A DNA stretch of 64,000 bases from Brevibacillus choshinensis (GTDB taxonomy: Bacteria > Bacillota > Bacilli > Brevibacillales > Brevibacillaceae), in assembly GCF_001420695.1 (NCBI RefSeq), contig NZ_LJJB01000007.1, positions 1,942,142-2,006,141 on the forward strand. The letters are read 5' to 3'. This document shows, piece by piece, positions 1-7,641 of this stretch. A program made the translations under genes and the position numbers. Numbering within the stretch: the stretch's first letter is position 1; each line of letters opens with the position of its first letter. The notes beneath the pieces are model-generated. The model had not been told where the DNA came from. It did no database searches and saw nothing but the letters and a program-made list of their open reading frames with translations.

Positions 1-417
1 AGCTGTACCATCAGAGACAATAAATGGATAGAAGCCGAGATTTCGAGCCATTCTTGTTGTAGTGGAAACACAATGGTCCGTTGTTAAGCCTACAATGACA
101 AGTGTTTCAATTCCAGATTCCTGTAAGTATTTTTCCAAATTCGTACCGATAAAGGCACTGTTTACACTTTTCATCATGACTGGCTCGTCTGGAAGAGGGG
201 CAACTATTTCTTTAATATCTCTTCCTGGATGATGAGGTAACGCAGGGTTGCTGATGTGTTGAATGTGGATGACTGGTCTTCTTGTTTTTCGCCATATGTG
301 TAATAATTCGGACATGTTCTCTTCTGCGTTTGGATTATTTCTTTTACCTAAAGCAGGATCGTCAAAATGATTTTGCACATCAATCAGCAGTAATGCCGCA
401 TTTTTGGGGATATTCAC
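1..417 (-). CDS. Isochorismatase-family cysteine hydrolase (3' end cut by window)
   Basis: The visible 139 N-terminal residues read as an isochorismatase-like amidohydrolase. The family triad is present: Asp in LLLIDVQNHF near residue 13, Lys in MMKSVNSAFIG, and the nucleophile Cys in TTDHCVSTTTRMA. Members hydrolyse amides or vinyl ethers such as nicotinamide or isochorismate; the substrate here cannot be told. The start is GTG, chosen because TAGGAGGA lies 6-7 bases upstream and the residues from there match the family N-terminus. The gene follows the DJ-1/PfpI gene in the same direction with a 32-base gap, so the two are probably co-transcribed. The C-terminus lies outside the window. Confidence 0.88.
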   Translation of the reverse strand, partial: MNIPKNAALLLIDVQNHFDDPALGKRNNPNAEENMSELLHIWRKTRRPVIHIQHISNPALPHHPGRDIKEIVAPLPDEPVMMKSVNSAFIGTNLEKYLQESGIETLVIVGLTTDHCVSTTTRMARNLGFYPFIVSDGTA

Positions 418-449
418 ATGAATCCTCCTAGCCACGTATGTAATTAAAT

Positions 450-1040
450 TTATGAGAGAAATCCCATCAGTCTTTTTACGTTATCTGTATTTTTTTTGGA
501 AGTAAGCGATTCAAGGAGTGTAAAGGCTACATCAAATGCAGTTGCGGGATTGTATGACGTGATGATGTTTTTATCGATTACAATCGGTTGATCCGGCTGC
601 ACGTTGGCTCCCATAGCTGCCAGTTGCATTTGTCTCTTACGCCCATTTAGATTGTAGGTGGTAGCATTCCTTCCCTCCAAAACGCCACTCTTGCCAATCA
701 CTAAAGCCCCTACACAGATCGATGCAATGATCTTTCCTTGTCTGTCAAACTCCCGAATGAACGCAAGCACATCTGAGCGAAACGCATCTTCGTAAAATCC
801 AGCAGTTTCAAACCCGCCCGGTAAGGCTAATGCATCAAACTCCTCAACCGTTACTTCAGATAGCACCTTCTCTGGAATCACCGTAAAATTCCAAGTGCAC
901 GTCAGTTCTTTTCGCGTACCGACTGTCACCAGTTCTGTTGAGCCATCGCCCTCTTCCCCGTTCCAACCGATCACATCTGTAAATACACTTGCCTCAACTG
1001 CTTCAAAGCCATTCGGTAATAGCAAACATACTTTTTTCAT
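450..1040 (-). CDS. DJ-1/PfpI family protein
   Basis: This is a 196-residue class I glutamine-amidotransferase-like protein of the DJ-1/PfpI superfamily. The nucleophile-elbow Cys is in IASICVGALVIG (about residue 107) and the conserved Glu is in LLPNGFEAVE near the N-terminus. Members act as glyoxalases/deglycases, chaperones or putative proteases; the exact activity is not readable. I chose the ATG of MKKVCLLLP, not the upstream in-frame ATG at 1055, because GGAGGTG lies 6 bases before it. The gene is divergent from a LysR-type regulator, which may control it and the isochorismatase-like gene downstream. Confidence 0.85.
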   Translation of the reverse strand: MKKVCLLLPNGFEAVEASVFTDVIGWNGEEGDGSTELVTVGTRKELTCTWNFTVIPEKVLSEVTVEEFDALALPGGFETAGFYEDAFRSDVLAFIREFDRQGKIIASICVGALVIGKSGVLEGRNATTYNLNGRKRQMQLAAMGANVQPDQPIVIDKNIITSYNPATAFDVAFTLLESLTSKKNTDNVKRLMGFLS

Positions 1041-1157
1041 GTCAAGCACCTCCATGTATGGATCATATGCTAGAATAAATCATTAGTAAAATTGAAACAT
1101 CTAAATAATATGTTTAGGATTTCTGATAACAAAGAGGATCGATTGGAGTGATAACGT

Positions 1158-2036
1158 ATCGAAATTCGTCAGTTTCAATCGTTTAAAACTGTTGTCGACA
1201 TGAATAGCTTTACGAAGGCCGCACAGGCTCTTCAGTATTCTCAGGCAACGATTACTTCTCATATCCAGCAGCTCGAAGATGAAATTGGAATGCCCTTGTT
1301 CGACCGATTGGGAAAGAAAATTCAACTCACCGCGGTTGGGCATAAGATGTACCAGTATGTGGTAGAACTTTTGACATCGTACTCGAAAATCAAACATCTT
1401 TCTTCCGATGACCTAGCGTTAAAAGGTGAGCTCCGCATTGGGGCCTCAGAAACGATGACTGTGTATAAGCTTGCTTCTGTGTTATCCATGTATAAACGGA
1501 AATATCCTGATGTTACGGTTTCCCTCATCAATGATAATTGTCTTCCTCTGCGAGAGAGACTCCATTCTGGGGAGCTAGACATTGCGATAACATTGGAACC
1601 AAAGGTAAATGATCAACAATTAACCGTAGAAGTCTGCTCAGAAGAGCCGCTAGTCTTTGTCGAGGGATTCAATCATTCTAAAAGAACCCTAGTGGAGACA
1701 AATGGTGAATGCATCATTTTTAGTGAGAAAAATTGTTCATTACGGCGCTTTTTTGAAGAATTATTGATAGAGAAAGGAATGAATACGAGTAACCACCTGG
1801 AGTTTACCAGTATGGAAGCCATGAAGCAGTGCGTGGCAAGTGGGCTGGGAATTAGCTTGATGCCGTACATCAGTGTAGAGGCATTGTTGCAAGAGCAAAA
1901 AATGAAAGTCATTGAGTTTTCCGACAGAGATCTCATGTTTTATGCACAAATCTCCTATCACAAAAACAAATGGTTATCAAAAGCACACAAGAAGTTCATC
2001 GAAATGGTATTGTCGAACGAAACGCTTACTCAGTAG
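1158..2036 (+). CDS. LysR-family transcriptional regulator with probable ATC start
   Basis: The protein has a typical LysR layout: an N-terminal winged helix-turn-helix (FTKAAQAL..SQATITSHIQQLEDEIG..LFDR) and a C-terminal periplasmic-binding-like effector domain from about residue 90. The first ATG in frame (1200) would remove the first helix and has no ribosome binding site. Reading further upstream in frame gives the family-standard start IEIRQFQSFKTVVDMNS, preceded by GGAG 9 bases before an ATC codon, with an in-frame TAA just upstream. I therefore annotate ATC as the start (293 codons including the stop). Either ATC is used, or a former ATG has been lost and the gene is weakened. It is divergent from the DJ-1/PfpI gene. 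Confidence 0.75.
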   Translation: MEIRQFQSFKTVVDMNSFTKAAQALQYSQATITSHIQQLEDEIGMPLFDRLGKKIQLTAVGHKMYQYVVELLTSYSKIKHLSSDDLALKGELRIGASETMTVYKLASVLSMYKRKYPDVTVSLINDNCLPLRERLHSGELDIAITLEPKVNDQQLTVEVCSEEPLVFVEGFNHSKRTLVETNGECIIFSEKNCSLRRFFEELLIEKGMNTSNHLEFTSMEAMKQCVASGLGISLMPYISVEALLQEQKMKVIEFSDRDLMFYAQISYHKNKWLSKAHKKFIEMVLSNETLTQ

Positions 2037-2086
2037 AATCCCTACTCATGCCTAAAAAGAATTGAACGAAACTCTAGAAAAAATGA

Positions 2087-2116
2087 AACGGCCACTCCCC
2101 TGTGGAGTCGGCCGTT
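2087..2116. terminator. Hairpin downstream of LysR gene
   Basis: AACGGCC and GGCCGTT arms flank an inner ACTCC/GGAGT stem. There is no T-run on the + side, but a TCATTTTTT run follows on the - side. It is a weak or bidirectional terminator. Confidence 0.5.
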
Positions 2117-2499
2117 GCTTACGTTTGTCCTTTGAGAGGTTGCTTGAGTCGGATTCGCAACTAGAATTGAAACATTCGGTTTTAGACAAAGAGACACTCA
2201 GTAGTCAAAGTATAACCCCCGAGATTTTTTTAACAACGAGGATTGGAACCGAAAAATATACGAACATTAACTTCGTTTTAATTAAAACTGTTCGTGATCC
2301 TCCGTTTAGCCCTAGACCCATCCCTCATGCTTTTTACAGATAATACCTCATCACGACCTTCAATTTTCCACGACTTTCTACTTTCGTGAATCCTGCGTTC
2401 AAAAACGTACGACAATAGCAGTGAATTTTTCCTCTCCGTTAGCTCTGCTTGTCCTATTGATTGATCCGACTGCATTATGCAGTTTATTTGACACATGAC
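2117..2499. other. Gene-free stretch
   Basis: About 380 bases between the LysR hairpin and the promoter of the VOC gene. I see no convincing coding frame, RNA gene or repeat. Confidence 0.5.
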
Positions 2500-2508
2500 T
2501 GGTATAAT
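2500..2508 (+). promoter_or_regulatory. Extended -10 promoter for the VOC gene
   Basis: TGGTATAAT is a perfect extended -10 (TGnTATAAT) located 46 bases before the ATG at 2554. The -35 region is poor, as is common for extended -10 promoters. Confidence 0.6.
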
Positions 2509-2553
2509 ATAGAATAGGACATGACGAACGTCCACAACAAAGGAGTGAAGCAA

Positions 2554-2982
2554 ATGCCTGTTAATCCTTATCTGACTTTCAATGGTAACTGTCGAGAAGT
2601 AGTAGAATATTACGCCGACGTGTTTGGAACAGAAAAACCGCAAGTCATGACTTTTGGAGATGCGCCTCCTAATCCGGAATATCCACTTCCTGAAGAAGCG
2701 AAACCGCTCGTCATGCATACAAACATCACCGTTTGTGGAACCAACATCATGTTCTCTGATGTATTTCCTGGAATGCCTTTTCAAACGGGAAACAACATCA
2801 GTCTTGCCATTGTCTACGACAATTCGGATGAAATGAAGTTTTACTTTGAAAAATTGAAAGCTGATGGAACCGTACGCATGGAGCTACAAGAAACCTTCTG
2901 GAGTAAATTGTACGGCAGCGTGGTAGATAAATTCGGGATGGAGTGGCAATTCAACTACGCGAGTTGCGAAGTAGGCAAATAG
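2554..2982 (+). CDS. VOC superfamily (PhnB/glyoxalase-like) protein
   Basis: This 142-residue protein matches the PhnB-type vicinal oxygen chelate fold: the N-terminal YLTFNGNCREVVEYYADVFG motif, a central TNITVCGTNIMFSD strand pair, and a C-terminal YGSVVDKFGMEWQFNY motif. Members are small dimeric proteins annotated as 3-demethylubiquinone methyltransferase-like or glyoxalase-like; most have no proven reaction. I chose the ATG at 2554 because AAAGGAG lies 8 bases upstream; the longer frame from 2521 lacks a site. It has its own extended -10 promoter and a terminator, so it is monocistronic. Confidence 0.85.
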   Translation: MPVNPYLTFNGNCREVVEYYADVFGTEKPQVMTFGDAPPNPEYPLPEEAKPLVMHTNITVCGTNIMFSDVFPGMPFQTGNNISLAIVYDNSDEMKFYFEKLKADGTVRMELQETFWSKLYGSVVDKFGMEWQFNYASCEVGK

Positions 2983-2992
2983 AATGGATAAG

Positions 2993-3023
2993 AAAACGCC
3001 TTCCTTTGCGAGGGTGTTTTTTT
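2993..3023 (+). terminator. Rho-independent terminator of the VOC gene
   Basis: AAAACGCC pairs with GGGTGTTTT (one wobble), followed by a run of T, 10 bases after the stop codon. Confidence 0.7.
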
Positions 3024-3082
3024 GTTGGCGTTTTTTAGGAAAAAAGAATAGACATCGCGAAACCGATGTCTTAGGAACATTT

Positions 3083-3778
3083 TCAAAACTCGATGCATAT
3101 CTTCCCGAAATAAGAGGCGCTCGCAAAGTGCTGAAAGGCTTCAATGGATTGCTCAAACGTGAATACCTTATCTACAGCTGGCCGTAGCCCGTGTTTGGCA
3201 ATAGCCGCGTTCATCGACTCAAACATTTCTCGACTACCGACATTGATCGCTTGGAGGCGTGCTTTTCTTATGATCGCCGGAATGAGCGCAAGACCTTCGA
3301 TTTGAAAACCTGACAGCCCCCCAATGATGCTGATCTGCCCCCCTACTCGTAGCGCTGAAAGAGACCGGTTTAACGTCGACGCTCTGCCGAGATCTACGAT
3401 ATGATCGGCTCCTTCACCATTGGTAAGGTCCATAACGACCTGCACCCACTCCGGAGTCTCCTTGTAGTTGATCCCGTGGTCGGCTCCCATTGCTTTCGCT
3501 CGTTCCAGCTTTTCATCCCTACTTGACGTGACGATGACCGTCGCACCTGCAAGCTTGGCGAACTGCAGGGCAAACAAAGAGACACCTCCCGTTCCTTGCA
3601 CGACAACCGTATCCCCCGGCATCACTTTTCCTTCTTCGACAATAGCATGCCATGCTGTTACCCCAGCGCACGGGAGCGTCGCAGCTTCTACATTTGTCAA
3701 ATGGGCTGATACCCGAACCAATCCTTCCTCTAGCAAGACGACATACTCGGCAAGCAATCCGTTCAGAGGGCTGCCAAG
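3083..3778 (-). pseudogene. Zinc-type alcohol dehydrogenase/quinone oxidoreductase, N-terminus missing
   Basis: The reading frame covers only the C-terminal two thirds of a medium-chain dehydrogenase. It runs from LGSPLNGLLAEYVVL through the Rossmann motif GDTVVVQGTGGVSLFALQFAK to the C-terminus FGKICIEF. Full-length members have about 330 residues; roughly the first 100, including the GroES-like catalytic half, are absent. Similarity stops near 3778, and directly beyond lies the broken start of an HxlR gene on the other strand. The usual arrangement is a divergent HxlR regulator and dehydrogenase, so a deletion probably removed the 5' part. It is unlikely to be functional. Confidence 0.8.
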
Positions 3779-3805
3779 CGAGCTGCTCCAATTTGCTTTC
3801 GTTGG

Positions 3806-4009
3806 TTGACGGTATGTTCATATAGCAGAGTCCTTGAAATTATCTCGAACAAATGGTCCGCGCTCGTCATAATTGTGGAATACTCACTGACCCCACTTGG
3901 TCAATCCCTCATTTTGCCCATGCATGAATTGAATCGGTGGATGAATGATCATTACGCACAAGTCGAACAGGCACGAGCAGAGTACGATAAAACATGGGAC
4001 GATGAATAA
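3806..4009 (+). pseudogene. HxlR-type regulator with internal deletion
   Basis: The frame starts with the HxlR N-terminal signature CSYSRVLEIISNKWSALVI and jumps directly to the C-terminal wing VEYSLTPLGQSLILPMHELNRW. The roughly 50-60 residues between them, which hold the recognition helix, are missing. A normal HxlR protein has about 100-120 residues; this one has 67. Its start abuts the truncated dehydrogenase on the opposite strand, so both were probably damaged in the same process. DNA binding is not expected. Confidence 0.8.
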
Positions 4010-4044
4010 CGTCAAATATAATTCGCTGGTAGCATGAATTGCTA

Positions 4045-4080
4045 TAAAAAAACAAAAGACACCGACCATTTGTCGGTGCC
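4045..4080 (-). terminator. Terminator of the GreA-like gene
   Basis: On the minus strand GGCACCGAC and GTCGGTGTC form a hairpin followed by TTTTGTTTTTT. It lies 17 bases after the GreA-like stop codon. Confidence 0.8.
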
Positions 4081-4096
4081 TTTCATCTGTTTCGAA

Positions 4097-4570
4097 TCAG
4101 AGGTCTTCCTTATTGACCGGGAAAACCTCTCCTCTATATGCGAATCTTACCTCTCCGATCTGGACAGGCTGCCTGCCAACCGGGCTTTCCAATACAAGTG
4201 TCTCATGGGGGGCCGTCAACAATAATTGCCTTCCAATGGGAGATAAGAATGATATTCGATTGTGATCGGGATCAATATCTGTGGGAAAAACCACAGTAAA
4301 TAACTCCTCGTAGCCGTCCTCTTCAAAACGCACTTTTACACTGCTGCCCAGTAACGTCACGTTCTCCAGGCTTTCAGACAAAGCCCCATCGTCCTTTGCC
4401 AAAATCTCTTCTAACGTCTCTCTGTAACGCCTAACGAGTGCGTCAACAATCTGTTTTTCTTTTCCGTAATCGCGCACATAATGATCAAAAAAGAGTGAAT
4501 ATTGTTCATCAAAAAAGACTAATTGCTGAATCAACTGCTCCCGGGTAGCGTTCAAGATTCTATGGTTCAT
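4097..4570 (-). CDS. GreA/GreB-family transcription elongation factor-like protein
   Basis: The 157-residue product has an N-terminal helical region (residues about 1-70, coiled-coil-like but without a clear GreA finger pattern) and a C-terminal GreA/B domain: LLGSSVKVRFEEDGYEELFTVVFPTDIDPDHNRISFLSPIGRQLL...GEVRFAYRGEVFPV. GreA-family proteins bind the RNA polymerase secondary channel. Several Bacillota paralogues act as anti-cleavage or nucleoside-diphosphate-kinase-associated variants, so its exact role is open. The ATG was chosen because GGGGGTGAG lies 7 bases upstream. A 23-codon ORF with a strong ribosome site overlaps this start by 11 bases, suggesting translational coupling. Confidence 0.75.
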   Translation of the reverse strand: MNHRILNATREQLIQQLVFFDEQYSLFFDHYVRDYGKEKQIVDALVRRYRETLEEILAKDDGALSESLENVTLLGSSVKVRFEEDGYEELFTVVFPTDIDPDHNRISFLSPIGRQLLLTAPHETLVLESPVGRQPVQIGEVRFAYRGEVFPVNKEDL

Positions 4571-4631
4571 AATAAATCTCACCCCCGATTTGCTTTTCAA
4601 AACTGCGTTTGACCGACTTGATGTCTTTCAT
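4560..4631 (-). CDS. Possible 23-residue leader ORF overlapping the GreA-like gene
   Basis: A short ORF begins with ATG 7 bases after AGGAGG, the best ribosome site in the area, and encodes MKDIKSVKRSFEKQ followed by nine more residues. It ends in TAG inside the GreA-like gene (overlap of 11 bases, different frame). It has no recognised relatives. It could be a translational coupler or a small basic protein. It lies just after a terminator-like hairpin. Confidence 0.45.
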   Translation of the reverse strand: MKDIKSVKRSFEKQIGGEIYYEP

Positions 4632-4644
4632 TGCCATTCCTCCT

Positions 4645-4672
4645 CAAAAAAATAGCCCCGTCGAACCGGGAC
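4645..4672 (-). terminator. Terminator-like hairpin in front of the leader ORF
   Basis: On the minus strand GTCCCGG-TTCGA-C-CGGGGC is followed by TATTTTTTT, and AGGAGG comes next. It may be a second terminator of the upstream nitroreductase gene or an attenuator for the GreA-like unit. Confidence 0.55.
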
Positions 4673-4737
4673 TTCTCATCATTTTATCAGGAAATACCTG
4701 CTGTTTCCATTCAGCTTGTGAATTTGCAGGTAATAAA

Positions 4738-4763
4738 TAAACCTCACCTTGTCAGATGAGGTT
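4738..4763 (-). terminator. Terminator of nitroreductase gene
   Basis: On the minus strand AACCTCATC and GTGAGGTT form a stem followed by TATTTATTA, 8 bases after the stop codon. Confidence 0.65.
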
Positions 4764-4770
4764 GTCTTGC

Positions 4771-5418
4771 TTATTGAATGTACGTGGTGATCTCGCTTAC
4801 CTCTTTACGAGGGAGCTTTTTCGGAACATCTTGAGGGTGTCCCAGAGCGATCACCATGTTCATTTGTTTTTCATCAGAGATGTTCAGGAAGCTTCTGATT
4901 TTATCCGATGCCAACAAAACGGGTCCGGTCATCGGGCATGTACCCAATCCTTTGGCGTAAGCAGCCAGCATCAGATTCTGGGTAGCCAGGCAACTACTCT
5001 TGATTCCTTCTTCTTCCCAAACGGTTTCAGGAACCAATTGAATCGGTTCAAAGATTTTTTCGCGGAATTTCGATTGGTAAGGAGTAGCCAAGCAAATAAT
5101 GAGGGCAGGCGCATTCGAGAAAGCCGTAGCGTATGGTCCAAATGAGCGAGTCAGCAGTTTTGCTTCCTTCTCAAGACCTTTTTCCGTAGCCACTGCTGCT
5201 TTTTCATGCAAAGCATCCCATGTGAGTTGCTCGATTTCCTTGATCTTTTCTTTGTTCGTGATGACGATGAATTCCCATGTTTGTGAATTCGTGTCGCTAG
5301 GTGCGTAACGGGCACAATCCAGAATGTCGTTGATGTCTTCGATCGAAACATCCTGTTCGGTAAATTTACGTACGCTGCGTCTTCCGTGAATGATATCTTT
5401 TAATGCGTGAAAATCCAT
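4771..5418 (-). CDS. Nitroreductase family FMN protein
   Basis: A 215-residue nitroreductase-like flavoprotein. The N-terminal RRSVRKF motif supplies the FMN phosphate contacts. ARYAPSDTNSQTWEFIVIT and LMLAAYAKGLGTCPMTG are the conserved flavin-pocket segments. Such dimeric enzymes use NAD(P)H to reduce nitro compounds, quinones or flavins; some act as oxidases or dehydrogenases on other substrates. The ATG has GGGAG 10 bases upstream. It stands alone between terminators and is not part of the peptide regulon, which has its own two nitroreductases at 43.7-44.9 kb. Confidence 0.88.
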   Translation of the reverse strand: MDFHALKDIIHGRRSVRKFTEQDVSIEDINDILDCARYAPSDTNSQTWEFIVITNKEKIKEIEQLTWDALHEKAAVATEKGLEKEAKLLTRSFGPYATAFSNAPALIICLATPYQSKFREKIFEPIQLVPETVWEEEGIKSSCLATQNLMLAAYAKGLGTCPMTGPVLLASDKIRSFLNISDEKQMNMVIALGHPQDVPKKLPRKEVSEITTYIQ

Positions 5419-5484
5419 GTAGTGTGCTCCCTTTTGTTTATTTACACGATTACCATTATAACGTAAAACTTTTGAATGTCGAAA

Positions 5485-7386
5485 CTACTCTTTCGTGAAC
5501 CCTACCGACAGAGATTTTTCCGCATCACGATAGGGAGCGAAAAAGGCAGCCTCCACTTCCTCTGCGGGTAGAGGACGACTGAAATAATAGCCCTGGATTT
5601 CCTGACAAGAGTTCTCCATGAGAAAATCGAGCTGCCCTTTCGTCTCGATCCCTTCTGCAATCACTTCCATGTTGAGATGGCGTGCCATGGAAATAATCGT
5701 CGCCACAATCGCCTGATCACTTGCGTTCTTTGTGATATCGGAAATAAACGAGCGATCGATTTTGAGCTTGTGAATGGGAAACTGTTTCAAATAGCTGAGC
5801 GAGCTATAGCCTGTTCCGAAGTCATCCAGACTGATCTTCACACCAAACTCGTGCAGCTCTCTAAGAATCTCCGTAGAAACCGCTGCGTCCATCATCATGC
5901 TCTCGGTTATTTCGAGCTCCAAATAGTGCGGCTCAAGCCCTGTCTGCTCAAGAATCTCACGGATGTACTCGACCAGATTGGATTGATGAAATTGACGAGA
6001 AGAAAGGTTCACAGAGACTGGGATCAACGGACCTCCTGCCCGGTGCCACTCCTTCATTTGTCGACAAGCCTCTTGCAAGGTCCACGTACCAATGTCATAA
6101 ATGAGACCTGTTTCTTCGGCAATGGGAATAAATACGCCGGGAGATAGCAGGCCTTTATTCGGATGACGCCAACGAACCAACGCCTCCACACCAATCATGC
6201 TGTAACTGCCTGTTTGTATTTGTGGCTGGTAGTATAGCTCCAACTCATTACGCTTAACCGCCTTGCGCAAGTCACTTTCCAGTTCAATTCGCAGCAGTAA
6301 GTGCTCGTCCAATACTTTGGAGAAAAACTGATGACCGTTTTTCCCATTCTTTTTAACTTCATACATCGCTGTATCGGCATTTTTGAGCAGTTGCTCTTCA
6401 TTTTCGCCATGCAGCGGATAGATCGCGATACCAATACTCGCGGAGACATAATAATCGTTATTTTGTAATTGATACGGTACTTCGATAGCTTTCACCAAGT
6501 TATCCGCCAGCTCTTCTGCCAGAGCGGGATCTGTACAATTTTCCAAGATCAGCGTGAACTCATCCCCACCCAATCGAGCGATCGTCACGGCGTATCCTTC
6601 TGAACGGGTACGAATCCGATTGCTGACTTCCTGTAGAAAGCGATCTCCGTACGTATGACCCAGTGAGTCATTGATCATTTTAAATCGATCGATGTCCATC
6701 ACAAAAACAGCAAATGGCGTTGCATGCTCACGGTAGTGCTCAATCGCTTGAGTCAAGGCTTGCTGGAACATACGACGATTGGGCAATCCGGTCAGCTCGT
6801 CGTGCATCGCCTGATACTCAATGATGGCTTTTGCCTGCTGTTCTTCTAGTCGATTCTGATTTTCATAGGCTTCCAATACGATCTGCTGTTCAAAGCTGAG
6901 CAGCTTCGTGATCGCTTCCCGTAGACCCTCTATTTCCGTATGCGAATCCGCCATCTCGTGAATCATCTGTAGAAGTGTATTCAGCAAATTCTGAAACGAG
7001 CCCATGTACCATTTTGGCGGGAGCCCGATTTTCTGATGAACCATCGCGATCTTCAAACGCTTTTTGATAAAGGCGGAGTCAATGTGCCCTTCAAACATTT
7101 CGATCAAATGATTAGACAACGTTTGACGTAACCTGTCTACGGTCGTGAATTTCGTTATGATTTGATTGAGAGAATCCACATGAAGAATGGACTCATAAAA
7201 AGAAGCCGTAATTCTCTCAATTTGCGAGACAATCACAGGTCGAAAATTGGCGATCAGCTCTAAATCATTGGATGTCAAATTAATCATTTGCATCTGGGAT
7301 AGCACTTCCGGATGATCATCCAATACGATTCGACCTACCGAGCTCGTATGATTGGAATCACGTTCATTACAATCAGAAGGAATCAT
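5485..7386 (-). CDS. Globin-coupled GGDEF-EAL cyclic-di-GMP enzyme
   Basis: Residues about 35-150 form a sensor globin (protoglobin-like). The distal Tyr is in TASFYESIL, and the proximal haem His (about residue 117) is in AMVHQKIGLPPKWYMG. A GGDEF domain follows with intact RLGGDEF (about 273) and the substrate motif NDSLGHTYGDRF. Then comes an EAL domain with VEALVRWRHP, ITESMMM, DDFGTGYSSLSYLK and AEGIET, all consistent with an active phosphodiesterase. The protein probably senses O2 or NO by haem and makes or degrades c-di-GMP. It is cytosolic, without membrane segments. AAGGAG fits the second ATG at 7386 (8-base spacing) better than the ATG at 7392. Confidence 0.93.
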   Translation of the reverse strand: MIPSDCNERDSNHTSSVGRIVLDDHPEVLSQMQMINLTSNDLELIANFRPVIVSQIERITASFYESILHVDSLNQIITKFTTVDRLRQTLSNHLIEMFEGHIDSAFIKKRLKIAMVHQKIGLPPKWYMGSFQNLLNTLLQMIHEMADSHTEIEGLREAITKLLSFEQQIVLEAYENQNRLEEQQAKAIIEYQAMHDELTGLPNRRMFQQALTQAIEHYREHATPFAVFVMDIDRFKMINDSLGHTYGDRFLQEVSNRIRTRSEGYAVTIARLGGDEFTLILENCTDPALAEELADNLVKAIEVPYQLQNNDYYVSASIGIAIYPLHGENEEQLLKNADTAMYEVKKNGKNGHQFFSKVLDEHLLLRIELESDLRKAVKRNELELYYQPQIQTGSYSMIGVEALVRWRHPNKGLLSPGVFIPIAEETGLIYDIGTWTLQEACRQMKEWHRAGGPLIPVSVNLSSRQFHQSNLVEYIREILEQTGLEPHYLELEITESMMMDAAVSTEILRELHEFGVKISLDDFGTGYSSLSYLKQFPIHKLKIDRSFISDITKNASDQAIVATIISMARHLNMEVIAEGIETKGQLDFLMENSCQEIQGYYFSRPLPAEEVEAAFFAPYRDAEKSLSVGFTKE

Positions 7387-7585
7387 TGCCATCTCTCCTT
7401 TTCAGGTTTCATTTTCGATGAATAAGGAGCCTTACCAAGGAGGTTGGTTCCAATAAGACAAGCTTTATGTGTAACTATTTCGACAACATTCTACATTTAC
7501 CTGCATTATCCAACAAAACGTGTTACAAACCTGTTACATTCCTCGCCCGGAACTATCTGTGATTGGCAAACAAATGAACGACGTC

Positions 7586-7627
7586 AAGAAGCATCGAGGT
7601 GTCTAGAATTCCCCCGATGCTTCTTTT
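7586..7627. terminator. Inverted repeat downstream of the GH18 gene
   Basis: AAGAAGCATCG pairs with CGATGCTTCTT across an 18-base loop, with TTTT after it on the + strand. It lies 15 bases beyond the stop of the GH18 gene and probably acts as its terminator. Confidence 0.55.
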
Positions 7628-7641
7628 ACTCGTTGTTCACA

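Noticed and set aside
2278-2784. Minus-strand 168-codon frame overlapping the VOC gene
   Set aside because: More than half is antisense to the VOC gene; composition is rich in Arg/Ser/His as expected for a shadow frame, and no family is recognised.
4697-4733. ACCTGC...GCAGGT repeat as a riboswitch or regulator site
   Set aside because: Only six-base arms with a long loop in an intergenic region that already holds two terminators; not enough to support a claim.
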